Assembly: GCA_036478595.1 (NCBI GenBank)
Contig: JAZGEF010000039.1
Span: forward strand, 62,001-126,000
Source: Granulosicoccus sp036478595
GTDB lineage: Bacteria; Pseudomonadota; Gammaproteobacteria; Granulosicoccales; Granulosicoccaceae
Reading direction: 5' to 3'
Length of the DNA: 64,000 bases
Under the pieces are notes generated by a model that was not told the DNA's origin, searched no databases, and saw nothing but the letters and a program-made list of their open reading frames with translations. Below are positions 55,340-63,836 of this stretch, piece by piece. Each line of letters starts with the position of its first letter. The stretch's first letter is position 1. The translations under genes and the position numbers were made by a program.

Positions 55340-55986
55340 GCGCCAATCTTCATTCATGGCTTGTCATTACCGTAGTTTTGCTGCTGGTTTCATGTGTCAC
55401 CCCGCAAGCGGTGCAAAACCGTGTGAGCTCAGCGACGCTAACGCACTTCGAAGTGAGCGGTGGCTTGGGCATTTGGACGGATAAGGAAAACATCAGCACA
55501 CGAATGCACTGGCAGCAGCGTGCTGATGATTTCTCGTTTGATCTGACAGCGCCGTTAGGTTCGGCCTCTCTTAGAGTGGATCAACGAGATAACCGCACAA
55601 CGGTTACTCGTGGGAACGCTGTGGTCGCCAGCTCAGCGGATCCTGGTATTGCCTTGCAACAGGCCTTAGGTTTAAGTGTGCCGGTGCCGGTATCGCAGAT
55701 AGCCCAATGGCTCAAAGGCCAGCCAGGGGATGCAGATACGACCACATTCAATGACGCAGGGCTTTTGCAGTCGCTGCGCTATACCGATCAATCAGGTATT
55801 AGCTGGAATGCGGTCATTCGTAAGCGAAAAGTGTTTCAAGATGCCCAAGTGCCGGCGTTGATAACCGCCACGGGTGGGCCCTATAATGTTCGAATTGTGC
55901 TCAAAACCTGGCAGTCACTCAAATCCGAACCCACCGAGGGCACGCCGATAAAATCACCCACACGGTTGGTCATACCGACGCAATAA
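55336..55986 (+). CDS. lolB: Outer-membrane lipoprotein LolB
   Basis: LolB receives lipoproteins from LolA and inserts them in the outer membrane. The 216-residue product has lipobox LVSC (Cys20). The mature part follows LolB: FEVSGGLGIWTDKENISTRMHW, then FSFDLTAPLGSASLRV and a VPVSQIAQWLKG-type loop. GTG 55336 overlaps the upstream stop (GTGA). Position between a TPR gene and ispE, and divergent from hemA, is the classic one. Confidence 0.93.
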   Translation: MSANLHSWLVITVVLLLVSCVTPQAVQNRVSSATLTHFEVSGGLGIWTDKENISTRMHWQQRADDFSFDLTAPLGSASLRVDQRDNRTTVTRGNAVVASSADPGIALQQALGLSVPVPVSQIAQWLKGQPGDADTTTFNDAGLLQSLRYTDQSGISWNAVIRKRKVFQDAQVPALITATGGPYNVRIVLKTWQSLKSEPTEGTPIKSPTRLVIPTQ

Positions 55987-56040
55987 TCGCCAATTGCGAC
56001 ATTGTTGCCTCGTCAACCTAACAATTATGACAGGGAAATC

Positions 56041-56069
56041 TTGTGATGTTGACGATTGGCCACTATTAA
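56041..56069 (+). promoter_or_regulatory. Candidate promoter for ispE-tRNA-prs
   Basis: TTGTGA (56041-56046) and TATTAA (56064-56069) are separated by 17 bases in the 154-base gap after lolB, about 70 bases ahead of ispE. Each hexamer matches consensus in 4 of 6 positions. This gap holds no gene I can see. Confidence 0.4.
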
Positions 56070-56140
56070 AAGATGGCTTCTGGCGCAATCGGCCGGTAAA
56101 CTAGCACCATTATTGAACTAGAATCGGGTTACGAAACACC

Positions 56141-56983
56141 TTGACTACCAATTGGTTGGCACCGGCCAAAATAAATTTATTCCTGCACGTGACAGGGCGC
56201 CGGAGTGATGGTTACCACACCTTGCAAACGGTCTATCAGTTCGTCAACTTATGCGACGTGCTGCAGTTCGAGCTGCGTGAAGATAACGAAATCCACTTGA
56301 TTAGTGACTTCGATGAAGTCCCCCCAGAGGAAAACCTAGTGGTTCGAGCCGCACGGGCGTTGCAGTCGCACGCTGGTGGCCGCTCTGGTATCAATATCAC
56401 ACTGACCAAGCGTATACCCACCGGAGGCGGTTTAGGTGGAGGCAGCTCCGATGCTGCAACCACGCTAGTCGCACTCAACGAATTCTGGCGTATGGGCTTG
56501 AGTATTAAAGAACTAGCCGAGATTGGCGTAACGGTGAGTGCCGATGTTCCCGTATTTGTTTATGGTCAATCTAGCTGGGCTGAGGGGATAGGCGATAAGC
56601 TCACTCCAGTGGCCCCGGTAGAGCCGTGGTACTTGATCGTCGATCCAGGCGTGCAAATATCAACAGAAGCATTATTTAATGTTCCTGAATTGACACGCAA
56701 TACCAGTCCGATCACAATACGCGATTTCATGGATGGGCGGAGTACAAATGTATTCGAACCCATTGCCATGGCGCGATATCCGCAAGTGCGTAAAGCGTTT
56801 GAGTTTTTAGCCGTGAATAACCGCGAAAGGAGAGCTAAAATGAGCGGCACTGGAAGTTGCGTATACACGGCCTTTGAAACGGAAGAAAAAGCCCAAGCGT
56901 TGTTTGCGAAAGTCCCGAGCGAGATGACAGCTTATGTTGTTCAGGGCAGAAACGCTTCGCCTCTGTACGATTTTGCTGGTTGA
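56141..56983 (+). CDS. ispE: 4-diphosphocytidyl-2-C-methyl-D-erythritol kinase
   Basis: A 280-residue GHMP kinase of the non-mevalonate isoprenoid pathway. LAPAKINLFLHVTGRRSDGYH is the substrate end; the ATP loop is PTGGGLGGGSSDAATTL, and the late MSGTGSCVYTAF is GHMP motif 3. The best start is TTG 56141; no ATG or GTG precedes the conserved N-terminus. Confidence 0.96.
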   Translation: MTTNWLAPAKINLFLHVTGRRSDGYHTLQTVYQFVNLCDVLQFELREDNEIHLISDFDEVPPEENLVVRAARALQSHAGGRSGINITLTKRIPTGGGLGGGSSDAATTLVALNEFWRMGLSIKELAEIGVTVSADVPVFVYGQSSWAEGIGDKLTPVAPVEPWYLIVDPGVQISTEALFNVPELTRNTSPITIRDFMDGRSTNVFEPIAMARYPQVRKAFEFLAVNNRERRAKMSGTGSCVYTAFETEEKAQALFAKVPSEMTAYVVQGRNASPLYDFAG

Positions 56984-57044
56984 TTTTGAATGAAATTTCT
57001 CCCGCAGTAGTAAGGGTAGCGTACACTATACGCTGCATTTAAAT

Positions 57045-57120
57045 TGGGCCGTCGCCAAGCGGTTAAGGCACTGGGTTTTGATCCCAGCATTCGGAGGTTC
57101 GAATCCTCCCGGCCCAGCCA
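57045..57120 (+). tRNA. tRNA-Gln (anticodon TTG)
   Basis: A 76-base cloverleaf with CCA encoded. The acceptor stem pairs TGGGCCG with CGGCCCA perfectly. The anticodon arm is CTGGG-TTTTGAT-CCCAG with anticodon TTG, and the T arm is GGAGG-TTCGAAT-CCTCC. The T1-A72 end pair is typical of Gln tRNAs. The gene sits between ispE and prs, as in many gammaproteobacteria, and probably shares their transcript; no good promoter is seen right upstream. Confidence 0.97.
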
Positions 57121-57141
57121 TTAACACACTATGCAGCTCAG

Positions 57142-58095
57142 ATGCCTGATCGTAAATTAATGATCTTTGGCGGCAACGCCAACCCAACGCTTACGCAAAA
57201 TATCGCGGCGTATTTGCATACCCCCATCGGTAAAGCATCGCTGTGCCGATTCAGCGACGGTGAAACAGCCGTTGAGATTCAGGAAAACGTCCGCGGTGGT
57301 GATGTATTTCTCATACAACCGGTATGTGCACCCACCAACGATAACCTGATGGACCTACTGGTGATGGTCGATGCCATGCGCCGCGCCTCAGCCGAGCGTA
57401 TCACTGCTGTTATCCCCTATTATGGCTATGCCCGCCAAGACAGGCGCGTCCGCTCAGCCCGTGTCCCTATTACTGCAAAGCTTGTAGCCAACATGCTCAG
57501 TGTGGCAGGCGTTGATCGTGTGCTCACCGTCGATGTGCACGCCGAGCAAATTCAAGGCTTTTTCGATATTCCAGTGGATAACGTTTACGCATCCCCCTTA
57601 CTACTGCTTGATATTTGGCGAGCCAAGTATTCTGATTTAATCGTTGTTTCCCCCGATGTGGGTGGCGTGGTGCGTGCCCGTGCGGTAGCCAAACAACTGG
57701 ATGACAGCGATCTGGCCATTATCGATAAGCGTCGGCCACAAGCTAATGAAGCTCAGGTCATGCATATTATTGGTGATGTCAGCAACCGTACCTGCGTCAT
57801 CATCGACGATATGGTTGATACCGCTGGCACCTTGTGCAAGGCGGCGGAGGCGCTGAAGCAGCACGGCGCTAATAAAGTCGTAGCACTGGCAACCCATCCG
57901 GTGTTATCCGGGCCAGCAATTGACAACATCAATGCCTCAGAGCTCGATGAGCTGGTCGTGACGGACACCATTCCTTTGTCTGAAGGTGGCCAACAGTGTG
58001 ACAAGATTCGCCAATTATCAGTGGCGGACTTACTCGGCGAGACCATTCGCCGTATCCATGAAGATGAATCAGTTAGTTCTGTGTATATGGATTAG
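57142..58095 (+). CDS. prs: Ribose-phosphate pyrophosphokinase
   Basis: A 317-residue PRPP synthetase, feeding nucleotide, histidine and tryptophan synthesis. MIFGGNANPTLTQNIA, FSDGETAVEIQENVRG, YYGYARQDRR (ATP site) and the PRPP loop CVIIDDMVDTAGTLCKAA are intact. Confidence 0.98.
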   Translation: MPDRKLMIFGGNANPTLTQNIAAYLHTPIGKASLCRFSDGETAVEIQENVRGGDVFLIQPVCAPTNDNLMDLLVMVDAMRRASAERITAVIPYYGYARQDRRVRSARVPITAKLVANMLSVAGVDRVLTVDVHAEQIQGFFDIPVDNVYASPLLLLDIWRAKYSDLIVVSPDVGGVVRARAVAKQLDDSDLAIIDKRRPQANEAQVMHIIGDVSNRTCVIIDDMVDTAGTLCKAAEALKQHGANKVVALATHPVLSGPAIDNINASELDELVVTDTIPLSEGGQQCDKIRQLSVADLLGETIRRIHEDESVSSVYMD

Positions 58096-58130
58096 GCCAT
58101 GGATTAATTGGGTATGGATTGATCAGTCTC

Positions 58131-58139
58131 TGTTATAAT
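58131..58139 (+). promoter_or_regulatory. Extended -10 promoter for rplY
   Basis: TGTTATAAT gives a perfect -10 hexamer (TATAAT, 58134-58139) with the TGn extension; no good -35 is present, as is common for extended -10 promoters. It lies 73 bases ahead of the rplY ATG and would give a leader of about 65 bases. Confidence 0.6.
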
Positions 58140-58146
58140 TCCGCGG

Positions 58147-58210
58147 CTTTGCCTGGTCGCGGGCAGAGTGTGATTGCGCCAATTCAGGGGCAATTGATCA
58201 ACGGAGACTG
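58147..58210 (+). promoter_or_regulatory. Structured 5' leader of rplY
   Basis: The leader holds a 7-bp hairpin (58147-58153 with 58162-58168, one G-T wobble, 8-base loop). CAGTCTC (58124-58130) is a perfect complement of GAGACTG (58204-58210) at the ribosome binding site, but it lies at or upstream of the promoter, so that pairing is unlikely in RNA from this promoter. Autoregulation by L25 is possible but unproven. Confidence 0.35.
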
Positions 58211-58212
58211 AC

Positions 58213-58896
58213 ATGTCAGACGATATTAACGTTCTAGCCACGTCACGCAGCGAATTTGGTAAAGGTGCGAGCCGCCGACTGCGTCGTGAAAATTTAGTTC
58301 CAGCCATACTTTATGGTGCGGATGAAGCCCCAGCGTCAATTTCGCTGAAACACAATGAAGTCACCAAGCATCTGAGCACTGATGCGTTTTACTCGCAGCT
58401 GTTGATGATGAGTATCGACGGCGCAGAGCCGGGTCGAGTACTATTGCGTGATGTTCAACGCCACCCATTTCGCCAGCAAATTCTACACATGGATTTCCAA
58501 CGCGTTGTTGCAGGTGCCGAACTACAAGTAACCGTGTCGGTTCACTTCCTTGGCGAAGAAGACTGCCCAGGCGTGAAACAAGAAAACGGTATGGTCAGCC
58601 ACAACGAATCAGAAGTTACTATTGCTTGTTTGCCGCGTAACATTCCTGAGTTCCTTGAAATTGATATGTCACAATTGAGCATCGGTGATTCCGTTCACTT
58701 GTCCGACATTGTTATGCCAGATGATGTGCGCATAGTTGATTTGCTTGAGAAGGGCGATGATTCTGATCGCGCTATCGCGACGGTTATCGCTCAGCGTGTA
58801 GAAGTCATTGAAGACGATGCACCTGAAGCGCCTTCTAATGAAGAAGACGATAAAGATAAAGATGCAGAAGCTGGCGAAGGCGACGCTGCCGAGTAA
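58213..58896 (+). CDS. rplY: 50S ribosomal protein L25 (CTC type)
   Basis: A 227-residue long-form L25: the N-terminal 5S-rRNA-binding domain (SEFGKGASRRLRRENLVPAILYG, cut here at family scale) plus the C-terminal CTC domain (VSVHFLGEEDCPGVK, VEVIED). The tail is very acidic and low in complexity (EEDDKDKDAEAGEGDAAE). GGAG lies just upstream of the ATG. The prs-rplY-pth-ychF order is conserved. Confidence 0.96.
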   Translation: MSDDINVLATSRSEFGKGASRRLRRENLVPAILYGADEAPASISLKHNEVTKHLSTDAFYSQLLMMSIDGAEPGRVLLRDVQRHPFRQQILHMDFQRVVAGAELQVTVSVHFLGEEDCPGVKQENGMVSHNESEVTIACLPRNIPEFLEIDMSQLSIGDSVHLSDIVMPDDVRIVDLLEKGDDSDRAIATVIAQRVEVIEDDAPEAPSNEEDDKDKDAEAGEGDAAE

Positions 58897-58915
58897 GCTT
58901 AACTGTTTGTTGCAA

Positions 58916-58937
58916 CAGCCTGGCATTTGCCAGGCTG
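58916..58937 (+). terminator. Perfect inverted repeat between rplY and pth
   Basis: CAGCCTGGCA and TGCCAGGCTG form a 10-bp stem around two T residues, extendable by three pairs past one mismatch. No U-run follows, so it is at best a weak or factor-dependent terminator, or a processing or stabilising hairpin at the rplY mRNA end. Confidence 0.45.
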
Positions 58938-58994
58938 CTGCCGATCTGTCGCTAATAGTTCCTACCTCCATAAACCTTACGCGGAATACACACT

Positions 58995-59600
58995 GTGCCG
59001 GGTGACTCCATCAAGTTCGAACTAATAGTTGGTTTGGGCAATCCTGACAGTGAATACGAGCAAACACGGCACAATGCCGGTTTCTGGTTTGTTGATCAGC
59101 TAGCCTCACAGCTGGGTGCTACGTTTAGCCCGGATAAAAAATCACATTCGATGGTGGCCAAGGCAATGGTTAATGACCGAGCGGTGTACTTGCTTAAGCC
59201 ATACAACTACATGAACAATAGCGGCCAGGGTTATGCGGCAATCAGCCGTTTTTATAAAATTGAGCATGAGAAGATTCTGGTGGCGCATGATGAATTGGAT
59301 TTACCTCCCGGTTTAGTGAAGATTAAAAAGGGCGGTGGACACGGCGGCCATAATGGTTTGCGCGATATTTTTGCCAAAACTGGGCAGCGGAACTTTTGGC
59401 GTTTGCGCATCGGCATTGGCCACCCCGGCGACAAAAATGCAGTATCAGGCTACGTACTTAAACGGGCCTCCAGCGACGACCAACGCCTGATTGATGAAGC
59501 ATTGGATATATCGTTACGCGAAGCTAATACAATTATTGATGGCGATATCAACGTTGCAACCAAAACGTTGCACAGTCATAAACCGAGTGAGCAGCAGTGA
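58995..59600 (+). CDS. pth: Peptidyl-tRNA hydrolase
   Basis: A 201-residue Pth that frees tRNA from stalled peptidyl-tRNA. LIVGLGNPDSEYEQTRHNAG contains the catalytic His; YNYMNNSGQ, AHDELDLPPG and GGGHGGHNGLRDI are the other motifs. The start is GTG 58995. ychF follows by 9 bases. Confidence 0.97.
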   Translation: MPGDSIKFELIVGLGNPDSEYEQTRHNAGFWFVDQLASQLGATFSPDKKSHSMVAKAMVNDRAVYLLKPYNYMNNSGQGYAAISRFYKIEHEKILVAHDELDLPPGLVKIKKGGGHGGHNGLRDIFAKTGQRNFWRLRIGIGHPGDKNAVSGYVLKRASSDDQRLIDEALDISLREANTIIDGDINVATKTLHSHKPSEQQ

Positions 59601-59609
59601 GCAAAAAAT

Positions 59610-60701
59610 ATGGGTTTTAAATGCGCCATCGTTGGTATGCCTAATGTGGGCAAATCAACCTTGTTCAACGCCTTGACCAAAGCTGAAATTGCGGCCGAGA
59701 ATTATCCATTTTGTACCATCGAGCCCAACGTCGGCATTGTGCCGGTGCCTGATCCGCGCCTTGAAGCTTTGGCTGAGATTGTGAGCCCTGAACGCATACT
59801 GCCAACAACAATGGAGTTTGTTGACATCGCCGGATTGGTGGAGGGCGCCTCCAAAGGAGAAGGCTTGGGCAATAAATTTTTAGCCAACATCCGCGAAGCT
59901 GACGCAATTGCTCACGTCGTGCGTTGCTTTGCCAATGACGATGTCATCCACGTGAGCGGCAAGGTTGACCCGGTTGATGATGCAGACACGATCAATACTG
60001 AATTATTGCTAGCGGATATGGAAACCATGGATAAAGCGATACTGCGCATTGCCAAGATGGCTAAGTCATCCAACAAAGATGCGATTGCTGAAAAAGCATT
60101 TATGGAAACACTTGCCGCAGCATTAGGCGAGGGTAAGCCTGCACGCACTATTGAACAGAACGACCAAGAGCGGGCATGGTCCAAGCATTATCATCTTCTA
60201 ACGATTAAGCCGATGGTGTACATTGCAAATGTTGATGAGGAAGGTTTCGAGAACAATCCGATGCTCGATAGTTTGATCGAAAAAGCCAACACGGAAAGTG
60301 CGCAAGTTGTGCCGGTATGTGCAGCGATAGAATCTGAAATCGTACAGTTAGAAGACGACGAAAAACAAGATTTCTTATCCGAAATGAATTTAACCGAGCC
60401 TGGGCTCAACCGTGTTATTCGAGCGGGCTATACCTTGTTGGGTTTGCAGACCTTCTTCACTGCGGGTGAAAAAGAGGTTCGAGCCTGGACTGTGCGTGAA
60501 GGTTCAACAGCGCCTCAAGGCGCTGGCCGTATCCACACAGACTTTGAAAAAGGCTTTATTCGCGCCGAAGTAGTTGGCTACGATGACTACGTCACCAACA
60601 AAGGTGAAAACGGTGCCAAGGATGCCGGCAAATGGCGCTTGGAAGGTAAAGAGTACCTAATGCAGGAAGGCGACGTGGTGCATTTTCGTTTTAATGTTTA
60701 A
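59610..60701 (+). CDS. ychF: Ribosome-binding ATPase YchF
   Basis: A 363-residue Obg-family P-loop protein that prefers ATP. G1 is GMPNVGKSTLFNAL, G3 is DIAGLVEGASKGEGLGNKFL, and the G4 position reads NVDE rather than NKxD, as expected for YchF. A coiled-coil insertion and a C-terminal TGS domain (FTAGEKEVRAWTV) follow. The gene converges on the EamA transporter gene. Confidence 0.98.
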   Translation: MGFKCAIVGMPNVGKSTLFNALTKAEIAAENYPFCTIEPNVGIVPVPDPRLEALAEIVSPERILPTTMEFVDIAGLVEGASKGEGLGNKFLANIREADAIAHVVRCFANDDVIHVSGKVDPVDDADTINTELLLADMETMDKAILRIAKMAKSSNKDAIAEKAFMETLAAALGEGKPARTIEQNDQERAWSKHYHLLTIKPMVYIANVDEEGFENNPMLDSLIEKANTESAQVVPVCAAIESEIVQLEDDEKQDFLSEMNLTEPGLNRVIRAGYTLLGLQTFFTAGEKEVRAWTVREGSTAPQGAGRIHTDFEKGFIRAEVVGYDDYVTNKGENGAKDAGKWRLEGKEYLMQEGDVVHFRFNV

Positions 60702-60708
60702 CGAAGGC

Positions 60709-61608
60709 TTATCGCTGATTGCCACGCCTAGATAAGGCAACACCAATTAGGATTAATGCTAGTGCCAACCAGGCATTGGCGGATAATCGTTCACCAAGAA
60801 ACACTACGCCAAAGAACACACCGATCACGGGTATCAAAAAGTTGATCTGCCCAAAGAATGACGCACCTTGGCGATCAATAATCACCAGTATCATTAATGT
60901 ACCCAACGCGGTTGGGCCAATGGCAAGTACTAATAACGAAAGGTTCGCAGCCTGCGATGGCCTCATTGCCCACGGTTGTTCAATTAATACCAACGGCACA
61001 AATAAAATGACCGCCGCCAACATCAGTGCTGCCATCACTGACTTACGCGGATGGCCTACCAATTCTTTGGTGATGATGGCATTAACGGCATAGCAAGTTG
61101 CTGCTAGCACGATGGCGAGTTGTCGTAGCGTTTCATCGCCGATCGCGCCTAGGGCATCGATACCAATTAACACCATCACACCAATCAAACCAAGCGCAAC
61201 ACCCAGCACCTTGTAGCGATTAAGGCGTTCGTCATGGGTGAAAAACTGCGCAAGCATAATTGTGACAAGTGGCATGATGGCCATAAAGATGGCCGCCAAA
61301 CCTGCTTCCACTTTTATCTGCCCCCAACCAATGAGTGAAAACGGCAAGACGTTGCCAAAGAAGGCAGACGCGAACACATACCCCCATACCCGCTTACCCA
61401 TGGGAAGGCGTTGTCCATAGAGCTTCATCACGAGAAATAGGATCACCAGAGCCATAGTTACACGCAACGCCGCCAGTGTTATCGGTGGAATCTCCCGCAC
61501 AGCTATACTGGTAAAGGTAAAACTAGAACCGAACATCAGCGCCAGACCCAACAGCCAGGCATAGTCAGTGAAGGTGGGCGATTGTTTAGTGGTGGGTCGT
61601 TGATCCAT
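60709..61608 (-). CDS. EamA/DMT-family transporter
   Basis: A 299-residue drug/metabolite-transporter family protein with ten hydrophobic segments in two EamA repeats (residues about 15-145 and 160-295). LALMFGSSFTFTSIAVREIPP opens the first repeat, and IPVIGVFFGVVFLGERLSANAW marks the second. The substrate cannot be predicted. It may export an amino acid or related metabolite, given the dehydratase gene next door, but that is a guess. Confidence 0.88.
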   Translation of the reverse strand: MDQRPTTKQSPTFTDYAWLLGLALMFGSSFTFTSIAVREIPPITLAALRVTMALVILFLVMKLYGQRLPMGKRVWGYVFASAFFGNVLPFSLIGWGQIKVEAGLAAIFMAIMPLVTIMLAQFFTHDERLNRYKVLGVALGLIGVMVLIGIDALGAIGDETLRQLAIVLAATCYAVNAIITKELVGHPRKSVMAALMLAAVILFVPLVLIEQPWAMRPSQAANLSLLVLAIGPTALGTLMILVIIDRQGASFFGQINFLIPVIGVFFGVVFLGERLSANAWLALALILIGVALSRRGNQR

Positions 61609-61738
61609 CAGCGGGGCTCATTAGGTGCGTGGTGATTGTACCTTTGTTCCGGATGTCTTAGGATCTAGTCGCCACCACCCAGTGGGCTCGGCGCCGTCTG
61701 CGGCGAGTCCACACAAAACAACAATGCAAACAATAACT

Positions 61739-62695
61739 ATGAGCAGCGCTCCAACACTTCCCGATTTCCACGAAGTCAGCCAAGCACGAGCCCGCATAGC
61801 GGCCTATGTGCACGTTACGCCCGTACATAGGTCGGCAAATCTATCCTCATTGGCTGGCTGCAAGCTATTCTTCAAATGCGAGAACTTGCAAAAGACAGGA
61901 GCGTTTAAAGTGCGCGGCGCATGCAATGCCGTTTTCTCGTTGACAGAGGAGCAACTGAGCAATGGAGTTATAACTCATTCTTCTGGCAACCATGCCATGG
62001 CACTCAGTTATGCAGCAGCGCAACGCGGCACCACCGCTACCGTCATCATGCCCAGTGATTCATTGGCGTCAAAAAAGAATGCGGTAAAAGCCTACGGCGG
62101 CGCTTTAATAGAGTGCGAACCAACGCTCGATGCACGCGAGTCAACTATGTTGGCTACACAAGCTAAAAGTAACGCAACGTTTGTGCACCCTTATAACGAT
62201 CCATTGGTGATAGCAGGGCAGGCTACGTGCGCTGCTGAGTTTCATGAGCAAGTACCCGGGCTTGATATTCTTGTTGCACCGATTGGTGGCGGTGGCATGT
62301 TGTCCGGTAGTTGTATCAGCAGCAATGGGCTATCACCCGATACACGCATTATCGCAGCAGAGCCAAGAGCCGCCGACGATGCCTACCAATCGTTCCAGGC
62401 TGGCAAATTAATCGAGCTCCCCAGCCCTACGACGATTGCTGATGGCCTTAAAACCAATCTGGGCAGCCTTACCTGGCCCTGTATCCGGGATAATGTCAGT
62501 GACATTCTTACGGTCTCCGAGGAGGAGATCATCAAAGCCACTAGATTGATTTGGGAACGGCTTAAAATGGTGGTAGAGCCCAGCTCAGCCGTGGTGCTGG
62601 CAGCGGTGTTGAAGTACCCCAACGCCTTCAAAAATCAGCGAGTGGGCCTCATCCTTACCGGCGGAAATGTCGATATCGACCAACTTCCGTGGTGA
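61739..62695 (+). CDS. Threonine/serine dehydratase-like PLP enzyme
   Basis: A fold-type II PLP enzyme of 318 residues from ATG 61739. The PLP lysine is in KTGAFKVRGA, the phosphate loop is GGGGML (APIGGGGMLSG), and SSGNHAMALSYAA is the substrate loop. There is no C-terminal ACT-like regulatory domain, so it resembles catabolic threonine dehydratase (TdcB) or serine racemase rather than biosynthetic IlvA. ATG 61724 and a longer frame from 61625 are less likely starts. Confidence 0.9.
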   Translation: MSSAPTLPDFHEVSQARARIAAYVHVTPVHRSANLSSLAGCKLFFKCENLQKTGAFKVRGACNAVFSLTEEQLSNGVITHSSGNHAMALSYAAAQRGTTATVIMPSDSLASKKNAVKAYGGALIECEPTLDARESTMLATQAKSNATFVHPYNDPLVIAGQATCAAEFHEQVPGLDILVAPIGGGGMLSGSCISSNGLSPDTRIIAAEPRAADDAYQSFQAGKLIELPSPTTIADGLKTNLGSLTWPCIRDNVSDILTVSEEEIIKATRLIWERLKMVVEPSSAVVLAAVLKYPNAFKNQRVGLILTGGNVDIDQLPW

Positions 62696-62730
62696 ACATG
62701 CGCGAACTGCTGGTAGCTGCGCATAACAGC

Positions 62731-62759
62731 TTGACACTGAAGCCAAAACTGGCGAAAAT
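62731..62759 (+). promoter_or_regulatory. Promoter of tRNA-Met
   Basis: A perfect -35 TTGACA (62731-62736), a 17-base spacer and GAAAAT (62754-62759) lie so that transcription would begin about 10 bases ahead of the mature tRNA. The following stretch is GC-rich, as in stringently controlled stable-RNA promoters. Confidence 0.6.
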
Positions 62760-62776
62760 CAGCGGCTTGCTTCGGC

Positions 62777-62853
62777 GGCTACATAGCTCAGTTGGTTAGA
62801 GCACAACACTCATAATGTTGGGGTCCCTAGTTCGAATCTAGGTGTAGCCACCA
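62777..62853 (+). tRNA. tRNA-Met (elongator, anticodon CAT)
   Basis: A 77-base cloverleaf with CCA encoded. The acceptor stem GGCTACA pairs with TGTAGCC; the anticodon arm is CAACA-CTCATAA-TGTTG. It closely follows the E. coli elongator tRNA-Met (same D arm AGCTCAGTTGGTTAGAGC). The G-C first pair excludes initiator tRNA. A lysidine-type Ile tRNA shares the CAT anticodon but is less likely by sequence. Confidence 0.95.
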
Positions 62854-62871
62854 TTTTCCCCGCTAAAATGG
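62851..62871 (+). terminator. AT-rich hairpin at the tRNA-Met 3' end
   Basis: CCATTTT (62851-62857) and AAAATGG (62865-62871) form a 7-bp stem with a 7-base loop that starts on the tRNA's own CCA. No U-run follows on either strand. It may terminate or mark processing between the tRNA and the convergent DHH gene. Confidence 0.35.
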
Positions 62872-62876
62872 TCGTG

Positions 62877-63836
62877 TTAACTTGCGCGCCTCACCTGATC
62901 GCTAACGTTCTCGTTAGCGTTAATGGCTTCGATTAACTCAGCCAATACCTCATCTGCACGATCATTGTCTATCTGACAAGTGCCAGCGGCATCGTGTCCA
63001 CCACCGCCGTTTTTCAGCATTAGTTCGCCAATATTGGTTTTACACGATCGATCGAATATAGATTTGCCAGTGGCAAACACTGTGTTCTGGTTTTTGAAGC
63101 CATTCATTTGATGGATTGAAATATTGCACTGAGGGAAGATGGCGTAGATATGAAAACGGCTTCCAGGATAGATAGTTTCTTCATTGCGCAAGTCCAGCAC
63201 CACTAGGTTTCCATGCACGGTGCCGCAACGGCGTAGTTGGTCTTCAAATGCAGGTTTGTGCTCTTGATAAAGTGCAACACGCTCCTGTACGTCTGGCAAC
63301 TGCAGTATCCCGTCTATGCTCATTGTTCTGCATTTTTCAATCAATTCCATCATGAGTTGATAGTTAGAAATGCGGAATTCGCGGAATCGACCCAAACCAG
63401 TTCGAGAATCCATCAGTAGATTGAGCAGTTCCCAATTCCTTGGATTAAGCACTTCATCCATGCTGAACTGAGCCGCATCAGCTTTATCAACCGCTTCCAT
63501 CATATCGTTCCAGACTGTTGGAAATGCAGAATTACCGCCATAGTGTTTCCACACTACGCGGGCAGCTGAATCTGCGTGTGCGTCCATGATGTAGTTTTCA
63601 ACGTTTACATCGTTGCGCAGGGTTTCAGATTCATGATGATCAAACACTAAATGTGCGCCTTCAACAAATGGCAGATTGGTTGTTATATCGCAAGAGGTGA
63701 TGTCGACTTTGCCATCCTGCATGTCTTTAGGGTGCACAAACGCGATATCATCGATTAAATCTAAATGCGTCAGCAGTACAGCGCACACGAGGCCGTCGAA
63801 GTCGCTGCGAGTGACGAGTCTGTATTTTGCTTCCAT
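62877..63836 (-). CDS. DHH-family phosphoesterase-like protein
   Basis: A 319-residue protein with DHH/DHHA1 features: SDFDGLVCAVLL near residues 11-22 (DxDG motif), FDHHESE around residue 66 (the DHH motif) and the C-terminal GGGGHDAAGTCQ typical of DHHA1 domains. These residues bind manganese in nanoRNases, PPases and cyclic-dinucleotide phosphodiesterases. The exact substrate is unknown. The 164 bases upstream to the window end hold no gene I can see, only a GACCC/GGGTC hairpin at 63880-63897. Confidence 0.85.
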   Translation of the reverse strand: MEAKYRLVTRSDFDGLVCAVLLTHLDLIDDIAFVHPKDMQDGKVDITSCDITTNLPFVEGAHLVFDHHESETLRNDVNVENYIMDAHADSAARVVWKHYGGNSAFPTVWNDMMEAVDKADAAQFSMDEVLNPRNWELLNLLMDSRTGLGRFREFRISNYQLMMELIEKCRTMSIDGILQLPDVQERVALYQEHKPAFEDQLRRCGTVHGNLVVLDLRNEETIYPGSRFHIYAIFPQCNISIHQMNGFKNQNTVFATGKSIFDRSCKTNIGELMLKNGGGGHDAAGTCQIDNDRADEVLAELIEAINANENVSDQVRRAS

